Shown: one piece after another, positions 28,250 to 37,712 of the stretch
Layout: each line of letters begins with the position of its first letter
Numbering within the stretch: the stretch's first letter is position 1
NCBI RefSeq assembly: GCF_020076305.1
Contig: NZ_JAIQXE010000002.1
Coordinates: 124,001-188,000, forward strand
Reading direction: 5' to 3'
DNA: 64,000 nucleotides
From: Flavihumibacter profundi
Lineage (GTDB): Bacteria > Bacteroidota > Bacteroidia > Chitinophagales > Chitinophagaceae
Program-made: the position numbers and the translations under genes
Notes under the pieces: model-generated
Seen by the model: only the letters and a program-made list of their open reading frames with translations
Database searches by the model: none
What the model was told of the DNA's origin: nothing

Positions 28250-31200
28250 TTACTTCTTCTTCTTTTTAGCAGGTTTGGCAGGGGCCGCTGGTGCGGCGGA
28301 CAAATCCTTCACCCGGATATTCCTGAAATACAGGGTGTCACCATGACCAAGGAAACCTATATGACCCGTAGTCCTGGCTAATCCCGGATGATCCCGGTGA
28401 TCTAGCGTTCCGTTTTTTGAAGCTTCGGCAATATCACCTTCGGTAATAACGGTGCCGTTCAGGGTAACCTTAATTTTGGTGCCTATAAGCTGGATCTCTT
28501 CTTCATTCCATTCACCAACAGGCTTCAGGAAACCGCGTTTGGCGGGAATAACACCATACACTGATCCATGGTACTGGTAAACCTGCAGGTTCTTGTAAAT
28601 ATCTGCATCATTGTCAAGTACCTGGATTTCCATGCCTTCATAAGCAGCATCGCCTTCGAGTGGTGCATGCAGGCCAATTCCATTGTTTGCACCAGGCGTC
28701 AGCTTGAATTCAAAACGATAAATAAAGTCCTTGTACTCGTCTTTCGTGTAAAGGTTGCCGTGACCACCACCTTTAGGGTGTACGGCAATATTACCATCTT
28801 CAATTACATAGTCAGTCTTATTGCCAACCCATTCGCGCAGGCTGGTGCCATCAAACAGGATCTTGAAATTGTCTTTCTTTTCCTGCTCAGTCAGCACATA
28901 TGGTTTTGGCGCAGGGATTTCACGGATATATATATCACGGTATTGGATAATGTTGCCGTGCGCCTGCAATTCAATCTGTTCTTCATTGAACAAAGGCAGT
29001 CCGCGATCCCAGTAATTTTCCAGGGGCACTTTATCAACAACCAGTTGCCCGTTTAAGTAAACAGTCACCATGTCGCCCACCATAACGATCCGGAAAGTAT
29101 TCCAGTCGCCGATGGCATTATCTGCCAGCACAAGGGGTTTACTTGGATACTGCTGGTTATTGTACAATCCGCCTGATCCCACCTGGGCGCCTACATCACG
29201 GCGTGAGGTATCCCAGATCTGCACCTGTGGTGTACCGCGCAGGTAAATACCCGCGTCACCATCTTTCTGGATCTTCCAGTCAACCAGCATTTCGAAATTG
29301 CCATATTTTTTATCTGTACATAAATTCTCGCCATGGCCACTGAAGATCAGCACGCCATTCTGTACACTCCAGCCCTGGCGCATTACATCATCGGCCTTCG
29401 CCTGCTCTTTGGCCAGGGTGGCAGCATCCATCTTTGCACGCTTGATTGGATCAGCAACTAAACCCTTCCAGCCGGTCAGGTCCTTCTCATTAAACAGCGG
29501 CTTGAAACCTTCACTCTTTGGCAGGGACGCTATATGCCTGCGCAGGTCTTCTTTCTGGTAATCAGCTTCTGCCCCGGTTATTGAATTGATGGCTTCCTGC
29601 AGCAATTGCGTTACCTCGGCACCATATAAATCCGGATTGTGTTGCGCAATGTCTTTTATTGTTGATGCCGCAGTGCTTTTCAACTGCGCGTCCTGCAGGA
29701 ACTTACCTGCATATTTCAACGCACCATATGTCGGGGCATCAGACAGCTCGCGCAGCAATGCAGCCAGTTGCGTTTTATTGGTGGTTACTTCCATCACATC
29801 GCGGACCTGCAAATATTTCTGTTCCGGGGTGTTTTTGGCATCACCGATTTGTTTAGTGAAACCATCGATGAGCTGCGTCGCAGCTGCGCCTGACTTATTT
29901 TCCAAAACAAGGCGATGGAATTCAGCTGCGGCTTCACCATTTTTCCAGTTAGACAATGCCTCAATGATTGCAGGCTTGCCGGCATCACCGGCAGCAGCGT
30001 ATTCCTTCTGGATGGTTTGTAGCCCGGCTTTTCCACCAACGCCGGAGAATACCGGGTAGAAATTTGGCTTTTTGTCTGTTGCTGCATTAGCAAACTGCTG
30101 CTGCAAAGCTGCTGACCGCTCATCTGCATTAGCAATACCATTTAATGCAGTGATCACAATTCCCTGTACATTTTTCAGGTCTGCAGGGGCCGTGGTGGAT
30201 GACAGCAATGGAAATAATGCCGGCAGGTCCTGGGGGCCGACCATTTTATTCAACGCAGCGGCAGCGGCCGATTTCACATCAGCGTCTGTATTATTCAGGT
30301 AAGGCAAAACTGTTCCCACCTGCGAAGCCGCAGCTTTTTCGCCCAGTACATACAGCAATGCTGATTTACCAGGAGCCGATGCTGATGGCAATGCAGCAGC
30401 GGCTGGCGCTACGACAGTTTTGCTATCCAGCAGCAATAAAGCTTTTTGTATGGCAGTTGCTTCGTCCTTATCCGCTTTGTTTAGCAGGCCTATCAGGACA
30501 GGCGCTGCTGCAGATTTCCCGGTGATGGCAGCTGCATTCGCAACAGCTATGCGTGCTGCTGCATCAGTGCCCTGCAATAGTTGCAAGGCTGGCGCATAAG
30601 CAGTGGCGTAACCTTTTCCCGCCAGCATATTGATGATCTCCGCCTTTACGGTATTGTTGGAATTCTTCAGCGTATTCAGCCAGGTAGTGCTCGTTTGTTC
30701 ATTGAGGTAAGGAGCCGCGAATTTCAAAGCAGCCTGCCTGTATTCCAGGTTCGCATCCTTCATGGCACCGGTCAGCAGCGCAAGGCTTTTATCGCCCTGG
30801 ATATCGGCCAGGATCTTCAGCGCGGCAATCCGGGTGTGAAGCTGTGTCGGTGCTTTCAGTTGTTTATTTAACGCGTCGGCTTTCTTTGCAGCCAGGTCAT
30901 TAGCCCCGTTTTTATGCAGGTTGTTCAGCAACAGCAAGTAAGCTGAAGTGGCTTCTGTATAATCGAAGGTATACCCCGCTTTTGCTGCAGCAGCGGCCAG
31001 CAGCGGCTCTGCGGACGGATCTGCAATCTGCGCCAGTGAATGCAGGCACACTTTCCTCAGCATCTGGTCATCAGTTGCGGCTAATTGTATGATCGACTTC
31101 GCTGCAGGCTGGTAGGCGGTAAAACCAATCGCTTCAACTACATACAGCCTTGCATTACCGCTGACGCTGCTAAGCGAATTCAGTAAGGTCTGCTTTGAAT

Positions 31201-31681
31201 TTTCAGTATTAATTCTTGCAAGCGCCCTGGATGCGGCATCCGACAACCTTTCATCTTTTAAAAAGGAAATCAGGTAAATGATCGCATCATCCTTGCCTAC
31301 CTGTTGCAGCTGGGTGATCAGCATGAGCTTTGATTCGGGGCTGCTGACAGATGACAGCGCTTTGCCATATGCGTTAGTGGCCATGGAGCGCCAGCTTTCC
31401 CTTCCGGGTTTTGTAGCATAAAATGTGAAACCACTGATCGCAAAATGGATCCGGGAAATATCACCGGTATTGTCCAGTTGCTTTGCCAGTTCAATCAGCC
31501 CGCTTTCGCCCAGGTCGGCAACGGCCTCAGCATTTTTCAGCAATTGCGCGGAATCATCAGCAGGCTCCTTAGCCAGCAGGTCGGCGATCTTGGTGGGTAT
31601 CGTGCGGTTTTTATCAGTTTGCGCAGTTGCAATTGTCAGCAGGCTGCAGCAAAATAAAAGCGAGAAGAACAATTTTTTCAT
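28250..31681 (-). CDS. Exported HEAT-repeat protein with two DUF1080 (3-keto-disaccharide hydrolase-like) domains
   Basis: 1143 residues from the ATG at 31681, where a signal peptide (LLFCCSLLTIATAQ) starts. Residues about 40-720 are alanine-rich helical HEAT-like repeats. Two DUF1080 beta-jelly-roll domains follow, starting near 725 (FKPLFNEKDLTGW) and 935 (FKILFDGTSLREW). DUF1080 proteins include 3-keto-disaccharide hydrolases. The C-terminus is a lysine-rich tail. It follows the Gfo/Idh gene by 41 nt on the same strand, which suggests a joint function in oxidised sugar breakdown in the periplasm. Confidence 0.88.
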   Translation of the reverse strand: MKKLFFSLLFCCSLLTIATAQTDKNRTIPTKIADLLAKEPADDSAQLLKNAEAVADLGESGLIELAKQLDNTGDISRIHFAISGFTFYATKPGRESWRSMATNAYGKALSSVSSPESKLMLITQLQQVGKDDAIIYLISFLKDERLSDAASRALARINTENSKQTLLNSLSSVSGNARLYVVEAIGFTAYQPAAKSIIQLAATDDQMLRKVCLHSLAQIADPSAEPLLAAAAAKAGYTFDYTEATSAYLLLLNNLHKNGANDLAAKKADALNKQLKAPTQLHTRIAALKILADIQGDKSLALLTGAMKDANLEYRQAALKFAAPYLNEQTSTTWLNTLKNSNNTVKAEIINMLAGKGYATAYAPALQLLQGTDAAARIAVANAAAITGKSAAAPVLIGLLNKADKDEATAIQKALLLLDSKTVVAPAAAALPSASAPGKSALLYVLGEKAAASQVGTVLPYLNNTDADVKSAAAAALNKMVGPQDLPALFPLLSSTTAPADLKNVQGIVITALNGIANADERSAALQQQFANAATDKKPNFYPVFSGVGGKAGLQTIQKEYAAAGDAGKPAIIEALSNWKNGEAAAEFHRLVLENKSGAAATQLIDGFTKQIGDAKNTPEQKYLQVRDVMEVTTNKTQLAALLRELSDAPTYGALKYAGKFLQDAQLKSTAASTIKDIAQHNPDLYGAEVTQLLQEAINSITGAEADYQKEDLRRHIASLPKSEGFKPLFNEKDLTGWKGLVADPIKRAKMDAATLAKEQAKADDVMRQGWSVQNGVLIFSGHGENLCTDKKYGNFEMLVDWKIQKDGDAGIYLRGTPQVQIWDTSRRDVGAQVGSGGLYNNQQYPSKPLVLADNAIGDWNTFRIVMVGDMVTVYLNGQLVVDKVPLENYWDRGLPLFNEEQIELQAHGNIIQYRDIYIREIPAPKPYVLTEQEKKDNFKILFDGTSLREWVGNKTDYVIEDGNIAVHPKGGGHGNLYTKDEYKDFIYRFEFKLTPGANNGIGLHAPLEGDAAYEGMEIQVLDNDADIYKNLQVYQYHGSVYGVIPAKRGFLKPVGEWNEEEIQLIGTKIKVTLNGTVITEGDIAEASKNGTLDHRDHPGLARTTGHIGFLGHGDTLYFRNIRVKDLSAAPAAPAKPAKKKKK

Positions 31682-31722
31682 ATAAATAGAATAGCGTGTT
31701 TGAATGAATAAAGGACGAATCA

Positions 31723-33000
31723 TCAGATACTCCATGGACCGCGCATGGGCTGGTTCATGAGGCGGTTTGCGCCTTCGTCGTTAAGGAATACCATTTGCAC
31801 GGGATCGAAGTGCAGGGTGCGGTTCAGCTGCAACGCGATCTTACCCATGTTGACAATGGTTGCGGAGCGATGTCCGTTTTCTTCATTCAGGGCGAATTTC
31901 TTCCGGGTCTTCACCGCATCGATGAAATCGGTGGAAACAGGCAGCGGGTCGGGGAATTCAGCCAGTTTTTTCTCAATATCCGGGATGGTACAGTTAAATC
32001 CTTTGTAGAGCTTGCCCTTAGGGCCTTCAATATAAGCGGCATCTTCCAGGCTTCCCTCGCCATCCAGCACGATCTGGCAGCCATCGGCATAGGTAAAAGT
32101 GAGCCTGCGCCAGGTTCCCACAGCATCGTCGTGCTGCTGGGGTGCGTCTACTTCAACGGTAACCGGACTGGTATCGTCCTTGCCCAGGAAATACTGGATG
32201 GGATCGATATAGTGCTGGCCCATATCACCCAATCCGCCGCCATCGTAATCCCAGTACCCGCGGAAGGTAGTGTGCACGCGATGGCTGTTGTAAGGCTTGA
32301 AGGGCGCCGGCCCGAGCCACATATCATAGTCGAGTTCCTGGGGAACGGTTTCAACAGGCAGGTTGGTTTTACCCACCCAATAGAATTTCCAGTCAAACCC
32401 GGTGTGTTTACTAACGGTTACCTTCAGTGGCCAGCCTAGCAGTCCGCTGTCCACCAGTTTTTTGATTGGTTTTACCGTGGTGTTCATTCCGTAAAAACGG
32501 TCGGAGAAACGGAACCAGGTATTGAGGCGGAAGATCCGGCCATGTTGCTGCACGGCTTCCATCACCCTTTTGCCCTCACCGATAGTGCGGGTCATTGGTT
32601 TTTCGCACCAGATATCCTTTCCGGCCCTGGCGGCATCGGCGGCCATGATACCATGCCAGTGCGGCGGGGTAGCAATATGCACGATATCCACTTCAGGGAG
32701 GGTGATCAGTTCACGGTAATCGCGGAAGGTCTTCACGCCTTTTCCGCCGCCCAGTTTATCAAGGGCAAGCTGGATGTGGCGGGTATCGACATCACAGATA
32801 GCTACGGTACGGGTTCCGCCAAGTTCAAAGTGGCCGCGGCCCATGCCGCCGGTGCCGATAACGGCTTTGGTCAGCTGGTCACTGGGAGCCAGGAAACCGG
32901 GTCCGCCGAGTACGTGGCGGGGTACAATGGTAAATGCAGCAATAGCGCCGACCGAGTTTTTGATGAAACTGCGCCGGCTGTTGGAATGTTTTGGGGGCAT
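31723..33000 (-). CDS. Tat-exported Gfo/Idh/MocA-family oxidoreductase
   Basis: 425 residues with a twin-arginine signal (SRRSFIKNS at 8-16), then a Rossmann start AVIGTGGMGRGHFE and the family segment WCEKPMTRTIGEGKRV. The C-terminal half is the GFO/IDH substrate-binding alpha/beta domain. Tat export implies folding with NAD(P) before transport to the periplasm. Exported family members oxidise or isomerise sugars, and neighbouring DUF1080 genes support 3-keto-glycoside chemistry. The exact substrate is unknown. Confidence 0.88.
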   Translation of the reverse strand: MPPKHSNSRRSFIKNSVGAIAAFTIVPRHVLGGPGFLAPSDQLTKAVIGTGGMGRGHFELGGTRTVAICDVDTRHIQLALDKLGGGKGVKTFRDYRELITLPEVDIVHIATPPHWHGIMAADAARAGKDIWCEKPMTRTIGEGKRVMEAVQQHGRIFRLNTWFRFSDRFYGMNTTVKPIKKLVDSGLLGWPLKVTVSKHTGFDWKFYWVGKTNLPVETVPQELDYDMWLGPAPFKPYNSHRVHTTFRGYWDYDGGGLGDMGQHYIDPIQYFLGKDDTSPVTVEVDAPQQHDDAVGTWRRLTFTYADGCQIVLDGEGSLEDAAYIEGPKGKLYKGFNCTIPDIEKKLAEFPDPLPVSTDFIDAVKTRKKFALNEENGHRSATIVNMGKIALQLNRTLHFDPVQMVFLNDEGANRLMNQPMRGPWSI

Positions 33001-33416
33001 AGTTGAAATTTTGCCCGCAAAAGATAAAGATAATTCGGCAGGGAGGCCGCGGCGAAGGGAACTAAAATGGGGAGATGTTTAATTAGTAAAGGAGATGGGT
33101 AATTTAGGCTTGGTTGAAATTGGCGGCTGCTGAGCCTGGTACCGGGTTTGTGTGCCCTTTTTCGGCATAACCTTATTAATTGACACATTAAAACTATTGG
33201 TAAACCATGTTTGCGCACCCTTCCTTTATCATGGAAATTTATCAGCCCAATGCGCATTTATTGTACGAAGATCAAATAGATACTTAACGGGGAGGGAAAC
33301 TGGAGGAGAACCCGGACAGCGCGATGTAGGAAAATTATTTTAATGCATAATTCCAGGTTACAAGTTTAAATATGGAAATTAACAGTATCATATTGGGTGC
33401 GGAAAATATCAAACAT
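33001..33416. other. Intergenic region, no gene recognised
   Basis: About 400 nt between the divergent Gfo/Idh gene and the exported monooxygenase-like gene. No convincing coding sequence, RNA gene or strong hairpin was seen. It should hold both promoters. Confidence 0.5.
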
Positions 33417-33824
33417 ATGAAAATCTCTAAGCAGACTGCATTGTTGCCCGCAATAGTTACCTTATTTATTCTGACACTTTCATTTAGCATACAGGCTATG
33501 GCACAGGAAAAAAATCAAATGGTCAGGTTGGCAAAAATTAAAGTTGACCCATTGCAATTGGACAAGTATAACGCAGCACTGAAAGAACAAATGACTACTG
33601 CTGTCCGGGTTGAACCAGGCGTATTGACTTATTATGCCGTTGCCGACAAAATCGACCCCTCACACATCACAATCCTTGAAATATATGCTGATACAACCGC
33701 ATACAAATCTCATATAGAGACCCCTCATTTTAAGAAGTACAAAGACACCGTTAAGGGTATGGTTACATCCTTAGAACTTGTTGATGTTAACCTGGTTGGT
33801 TCAGCTAAAAAACCTGACAGGTAA
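33417..33824 (+). CDS. Exported antibiotic-biosynthesis-monooxygenase (ABM)-like protein
   Basis: 135 residues from the ATG at 33417, with a signal peptide (TLSFSIQAMAQ). The mature part is a single dimeric alpha/beta-barrel domain: MVRLAKIKVDPLQLDKYN, then EPGVLTYYAVADK and HIETPHFKKYKD, which is the ABM/YgiN fold. Members act on quinones or aromatic polyketides without cofactor. Export is less usual. An alternative start at 33372 would add 15 residues before the signal and is less likely. Confidence 0.78.
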   Translation: MKISKQTALLPAIVTLFILTLSFSIQAMAQEKNQMVRLAKIKVDPLQLDKYNAALKEQMTTAVRVEPGVLTYYAVADKIDPSHITILEIYADTTAYKSHIETPHFKKYKDTVKGMVTSLELVDVNLVGSAKKPDR

Positions 33825-33874
33825 TGTGCAAAAAATATGGCCGTTACATTTAAAAGGGAAAATTTATTTTAAAA

Positions 33875-34219
33875 ATGAGGTACCAGGTTTATGTTATAGA
33901 ACTGTCAAAACGGGTCTTCACAGAAAATGCAAAATTCCGTTCTGCTAATCCACAATTTAATGGGGTTCTCCAGTGCCTTTATGTCGGCATGACCAGCAAA
34001 ACGCCTGCTGAACGATTCCTGCAACATAAAACCGGGTATGTTAACAAAAAGGGCCACAAGCTTTCTGCAAATATTGTCCAGCAATACGGCACTTATCTTC
34101 GTCCGAGCCTCTACGAACATTTAAACCTGAAGCCGATGACCAGGGAAGAAGCTTTGCGAATGGAAGAGAAACTTGCCCTCGATTTAAGAAGACAGGGTTA
34201 TGCAGTCTGGTTTAATTGA
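33875..34219 (+). CDS. GIY-YIG-like small protein
   Basis: 114 residues with the GIY-YIG-type core: YQVYVIELSK, CLYVGMTSKTPAERFLQHKTG, and a later helix EALRMEEKLALDLRRQG with a conserved-looking Glu. GIY-YIG domains cut DNA, but many short members such as this have no known substrate. The assignment comes from the Y-V-x11-Y-V-G spacing and Arg; it is moderate. It stands alone. Confidence 0.6.
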   Translation: MRYQVYVIELSKRVFTENAKFRSANPQFNGVLQCLYVGMTSKTPAERFLQHKTGYVNKKGHKLSANIVQQYGTYLRPSLYEHLNLKPMTREEALRMEEKLALDLRRQGYAVWFN

Positions 34220-34260
34220 AAGTATATACTGCGCCTGGCCTGCCGGTAATTTTAATTTGT

Positions 34261-34268
34261 TATTTTTG
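34261..34268 (+). promoter_or_regulatory. Bacteroidota -7 promoter box for the ATP-grasp/alpha-E gene
   Basis: TATTTTTG matches TAnnTTTG, 40 nt before the ATG at 34309, giving a leader of about 33 nt. No clear -33 TTTG at the usual spacing was found. Confidence 0.45.
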
Positions 34269-34308
34269 ATGAATCCACGCTAACCTAACACTGCATTTAA
34301 ATCACTGC

Positions 34309-36822
34309 ATGCTTTCTGAAACCGGTCAATTTATATTGCCTAACCATCCGTTTTTCCTGCAACAGGAATGGAATACTTTCTTCAGTTCGTTTTCGAAACT
34401 GGGTAATGAAGAGATAGCCAACCGCAGCCAGGATATCATGCGGTTTCTAAAAGAGAATGGCGTTACCTACCAGATTTATAACGACCAAACCGGACTTAAC
34501 CGTGCGTGGAACCTGGATATCGTTCCCTTTATTGTGGATGCAAACGAATGGCGTTTGATCGAAGCCGGACTCCAGCAACGCGCTACATTGTTCAACCTTA
34601 TTTTACAGGATATCTATGGCCAACAGCGCCTCATCAAAGATGGCATCCTCCCCATGGAAATCGTATACAACCATAACGGTTTCCTGCGCGAATGCTGTGG
34701 CATCCAACAGGCCGGCCATCACCAACTGGTGATCTACTCTGCAGATATGGCCCGCAGCAAAGACGGCCGGATCTGGATATTAAACGATCGCACACAGGCG
34801 CCCTCCGGTTCCGGCTATGCCTGGGAAAACCGCATGGCCATGGCCCGCATCGTCCCCGAACTTTTTAATGGCCAGAAAGTTAAAAGGCTTTCACCGTTTT
34901 TCCATTCCATGCGCCAGGCCTTAACACAGATAGCGCCTTCCACTGCAGCAACACCGCGTATCGTTATTCTAACACCCGGACCCGGCAACGAAACTTACTT
35001 CGAACATTCTTTTCTTTCCTCCCACCTGGGCTTTACCATGGTGCAGGGCGATGACCTGATGGTGAAAGATAATTTCGTGTGGCTGAAAACATTGGGCGGA
35101 CTGGAAAAAGTGGATGTGATCATGCGAAGGGTAGACGATGTGTATTGTGATCCGCTGGAACTGAAGGAAGACTCACTGTTAGGGGTACCCGGTTTATTGC
35201 AGGCAGTAAGAAGCGGCAATGTCAGCATCGCCAACCCGCTGGGCAGCAGCGTAGTGGAGAACCCCGGCCTGATCCCTTTCTTGCCGGCCATCGCCCGATA
35301 TTTTTTAAATGAACCATTGAAGCTGCCGACCATCGCTTCCTGGTGGTGCGGACAACCACAGGCGCTCAATTATGTGTTGGATAATTTATCATCCCTGGTT
35401 ATTAAAAGGATTTTCCGGGAATCGGATAAACGCACTTCCGTTGATGCTACGCTGCTTGATCACGCCGCATTGCAGGAACTGAAAGAACGGATCAAAACCC
35501 AACCGCATTTGTATGTTGGCCAGGAGAAAGTTGATTTTTCCCTTTCCCCTTCCTGGGTTAACGGCAACCTGGAATCAAGCCATGCTTTATTCCGGAGCTT
35601 TGCGGTGAGTGATAACGGTGGCTACACGATCATGAACGGCGGACTGACCCGCACTTCACTGGATAAGGAAAATATGATCATCAGTAACCAGTTGGGCGGC
35701 TTTAGTAAAGACACCTGGATACTGTCCGACGAAGAAAACAGTGTGCTGCATATTAAAAAAGACCAGGATCATTTGCAGGACCAGCCTACCCATGATAAAA
35801 GCGATTACCTGCCCAGCCGCACTGGCGAGAACCTTTTTTGGGCTGGCCGCTATGCAGAACGCGTATTGGGCAACGCCCGCTTTTTACGCACTGTAATGCA
35901 AGTCGTTGAAGAAGCCAACAAAGCGTTTATCGATAACGACCTGGACCTGAAAAAATCTTTATTGACGGCGGTAACAGCCTATACCAATACATTTCCGGGT
36001 TTTACGGGTAAAGAGGCCAGGCAAAAAATGGAAAACCCCTGGAAGGAATTAGCGGATGTATTGTTTGATGAGAAACGCGTAGGCGGATTAAGCTATAACA
36101 TCTCCTGTTTTTTAAGGTCCCTGGAAGCCATAAGGGATCATTGGTCCGGCGATACCTGGCGCGTGATAAAGGAGATGGAGGAAAATTGGCAGCGGGCAAA
36201 GTCGGTGCAAAATAAAGGGAATTATAAAATTCAAAGCGCACTGGATGGTATCATTACTTCCATGATGGCATTTGTCAGTTTAAACAGGGAAACGATTTCG
36301 CGCGACAGGGGTTGGGTTTTGCTGGATAGCGGCCGGAAAATGGAACAAAGCATTTTGCTGGTTGGCATGCTGCGCGCTACACTTACCCGGAAAAATGCCG
36401 ATGCAGTGGAATACCTGCTGCAGGAAGTTGTTTTGAATAGCAACGAGAGCATGGTAAATTACCGGTTTAAATATAAGGCCCACCTGCAATTGCCCCTGGT
36501 ATTGGACCTGCTGCTCTTCGACCCCAATAATCCCCGGTCCTTATTGTACCAGGTTGAAAAGATGAAAGCCTATTTATCTGCTTTGCCTAAAATCCAGAAT
36601 GGCCACAGCCTGTCTGAACATGAGCGACTGGTACTGGAAGTGTTTACCAAAATTAAATTATCCGGCAAGGATGAATTATCGGTAGTGGATGAAGCCACGC
36701 AATCCTATAAAAACCTCGATAATTTTTTAACTGAAATAAATGCTTTGATTTACAATATTTACAATGTAGTGTCCTCTACTTATTTTAAACATGCACAAAC
36801 GCAACAACAACTTTTCCGTTAA
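34309..36822 (+). CDS. Circularly permuted ATP-grasp/alpha-E fusion protein
   Basis: 837 residues. The first part (about 1-490) is the circularly permuted ATP-grasp domain (DUF404/DUF407 type), with GSGYAWENRMAMARIVPELF and VDVIMRRVDDVYCDPLEL. The second part (from about 500) is an alpha-E domain beginning SRTGENLFWAGRYAER. ATP-grasp enzymes join a carboxylate to an amine using ATP. This fusion, next to transglutaminase-like and amidoligase genes, was proposed from comparative genomics to make or attach small peptides. The substrate is unknown. It heads the unit with the transglutaminase gene 11 nt downstream. Confidence 0.88.
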   Translation: MLSETGQFILPNHPFFLQQEWNTFFSSFSKLGNEEIANRSQDIMRFLKENGVTYQIYNDQTGLNRAWNLDIVPFIVDANEWRLIEAGLQQRATLFNLILQDIYGQQRLIKDGILPMEIVYNHNGFLRECCGIQQAGHHQLVIYSADMARSKDGRIWILNDRTQAPSGSGYAWENRMAMARIVPELFNGQKVKRLSPFFHSMRQALTQIAPSTAATPRIVILTPGPGNETYFEHSFLSSHLGFTMVQGDDLMVKDNFVWLKTLGGLEKVDVIMRRVDDVYCDPLELKEDSLLGVPGLLQAVRSGNVSIANPLGSSVVENPGLIPFLPAIARYFLNEPLKLPTIASWWCGQPQALNYVLDNLSSLVIKRIFRESDKRTSVDATLLDHAALQELKERIKTQPHLYVGQEKVDFSLSPSWVNGNLESSHALFRSFAVSDNGGYTIMNGGLTRTSLDKENMIISNQLGGFSKDTWILSDEENSVLHIKKDQDHLQDQPTHDKSDYLPSRTGENLFWAGRYAERVLGNARFLRTVMQVVEEANKAFIDNDLDLKKSLLTAVTAYTNTFPGFTGKEARQKMENPWKELADVLFDEKRVGGLSYNISCFLRSLEAIRDHWSGDTWRVIKEMEENWQRAKSVQNKGNYKIQSALDGIITSMMAFVSLNRETISRDRGWVLLDSGRKMEQSILLVGMLRATLTRKNADAVEYLLQEVVLNSNESMVNYRFKYKAHLQLPLVLDLLLFDPNNPRSLLYQVEKMKAYLSALPKIQNGHSLSEHERLVLEVFTKIKLSGKDELSVVDEATQSYKNLDNFLTEINALIYNIYNVVSSTYFKHAQTQQQLFR

Positions 36823-36833
36823 TCAGCAAAAGC

Positions 36834-37712
36834 ATGGAATACCAGGTAACCCATACCACAGAATACGAATACAATAATTCAGTAAGCCTCTGTCATAATA
36901 TGGCGAAATTGCTCGTTCGCAATACGGCAACACAATTATGTAAAAACACGGAGATTGAAATCACACCACAGCCCGATATTTTGAGGGAGTATGAGGATTA
37001 TTTTGGCAACAAGGTTATTTATTTCGCCATCCAGAAAGAACATCGGCGCTTAGCGGTTACCGTAAAATCGCAGGTTAAAAAAATTGTGGCGGATAAAGCG
37101 GAACTGAGCTTTTTTGCTGGCACCAGCTGGGAACAGGTTAAACAACAGGTGTTGGAGCCTGGTGAAGAAAACTTTAATGCAAGGCAATACATTTCCGAAA
37201 CACCTGTCACGGCCGCCAATGAAGATATTGCCGCCTATGCCGCACAATTCTTTACCCCTGGCCGGCCCTTTCTGGAAGCTGCCAACGACCTGATGCAACA
37301 GATTTACCTGGACTTTGAATTCAATCCTCGTTTTACAACGGTGGCTACCCCCCTTACAGAGGTTATGAAATTCCGTAAAGGTGTTTGCCAGGATTTTGCC
37401 CACCTCGCCATTGCCTGTGTCCGCACAATGGGCTTGCCGGTGCGCTATGTTAGCGGTTACCTGGAAACTGTTGCACCAATAGGCAAACCAAAACTTACAG
37501 GCGTTGATGCTTCACACGCCTGGTTTGCTGTTTATGTACCACAGTTAGGCTGGATTGATTTTGACCCTACCAATAATATGATTCCTGGAATGCGGCATAT
37601 TACCATCGGGTGGGGCCGGGATTATACTGATATTACCCCGCTGAAAGGGGTAATCCTGAGCAGTGGCCATCATCAGTTGCGCGTATTAGTTGATGTGAAG
37701 AGGCTGGACTGA
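36834..37712 (+). CDS. Transglutaminase-like cysteine protease/amidase
   Basis: 292 residues: an N-terminal beta domain with YQVTHTTEYEYNNSVSL (bacterial transglutaminase N-terminal region), then the catalytic core with Cys185 (GVCQDFAHLA), His228 (ASHAWFAVY) and Asp244 (DFDPTNN). Bacterial members act as peptidases or amidases more often than as cross-linkers. No signal peptide is visible. It is co-directional with the ATP-grasp gene, and its 3' end overlaps the convergent metallopeptidase gene by 27 nt. Confidence 0.9.
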   Translation: MEYQVTHTTEYEYNNSVSLCHNMAKLLVRNTATQLCKNTEIEITPQPDILREYEDYFGNKVIYFAIQKEHRRLAVTVKSQVKKIVADKAELSFFAGTSWEQVKQQVLEPGEENFNARQYISETPVTAANEDIAAYAAQFFTPGRPFLEAANDLMQQIYLDFEFNPRFTTVATPLTEVMKFRKGVCQDFAHLAIACVRTMGLPVRYVSGYLETVAPIGKPKLTGVDASHAWFAVYVPQLGWIDFDPTNNMIPGMRHITIGWGRDYTDITPLKGVILSSGHHQLRVLVDVKRLD

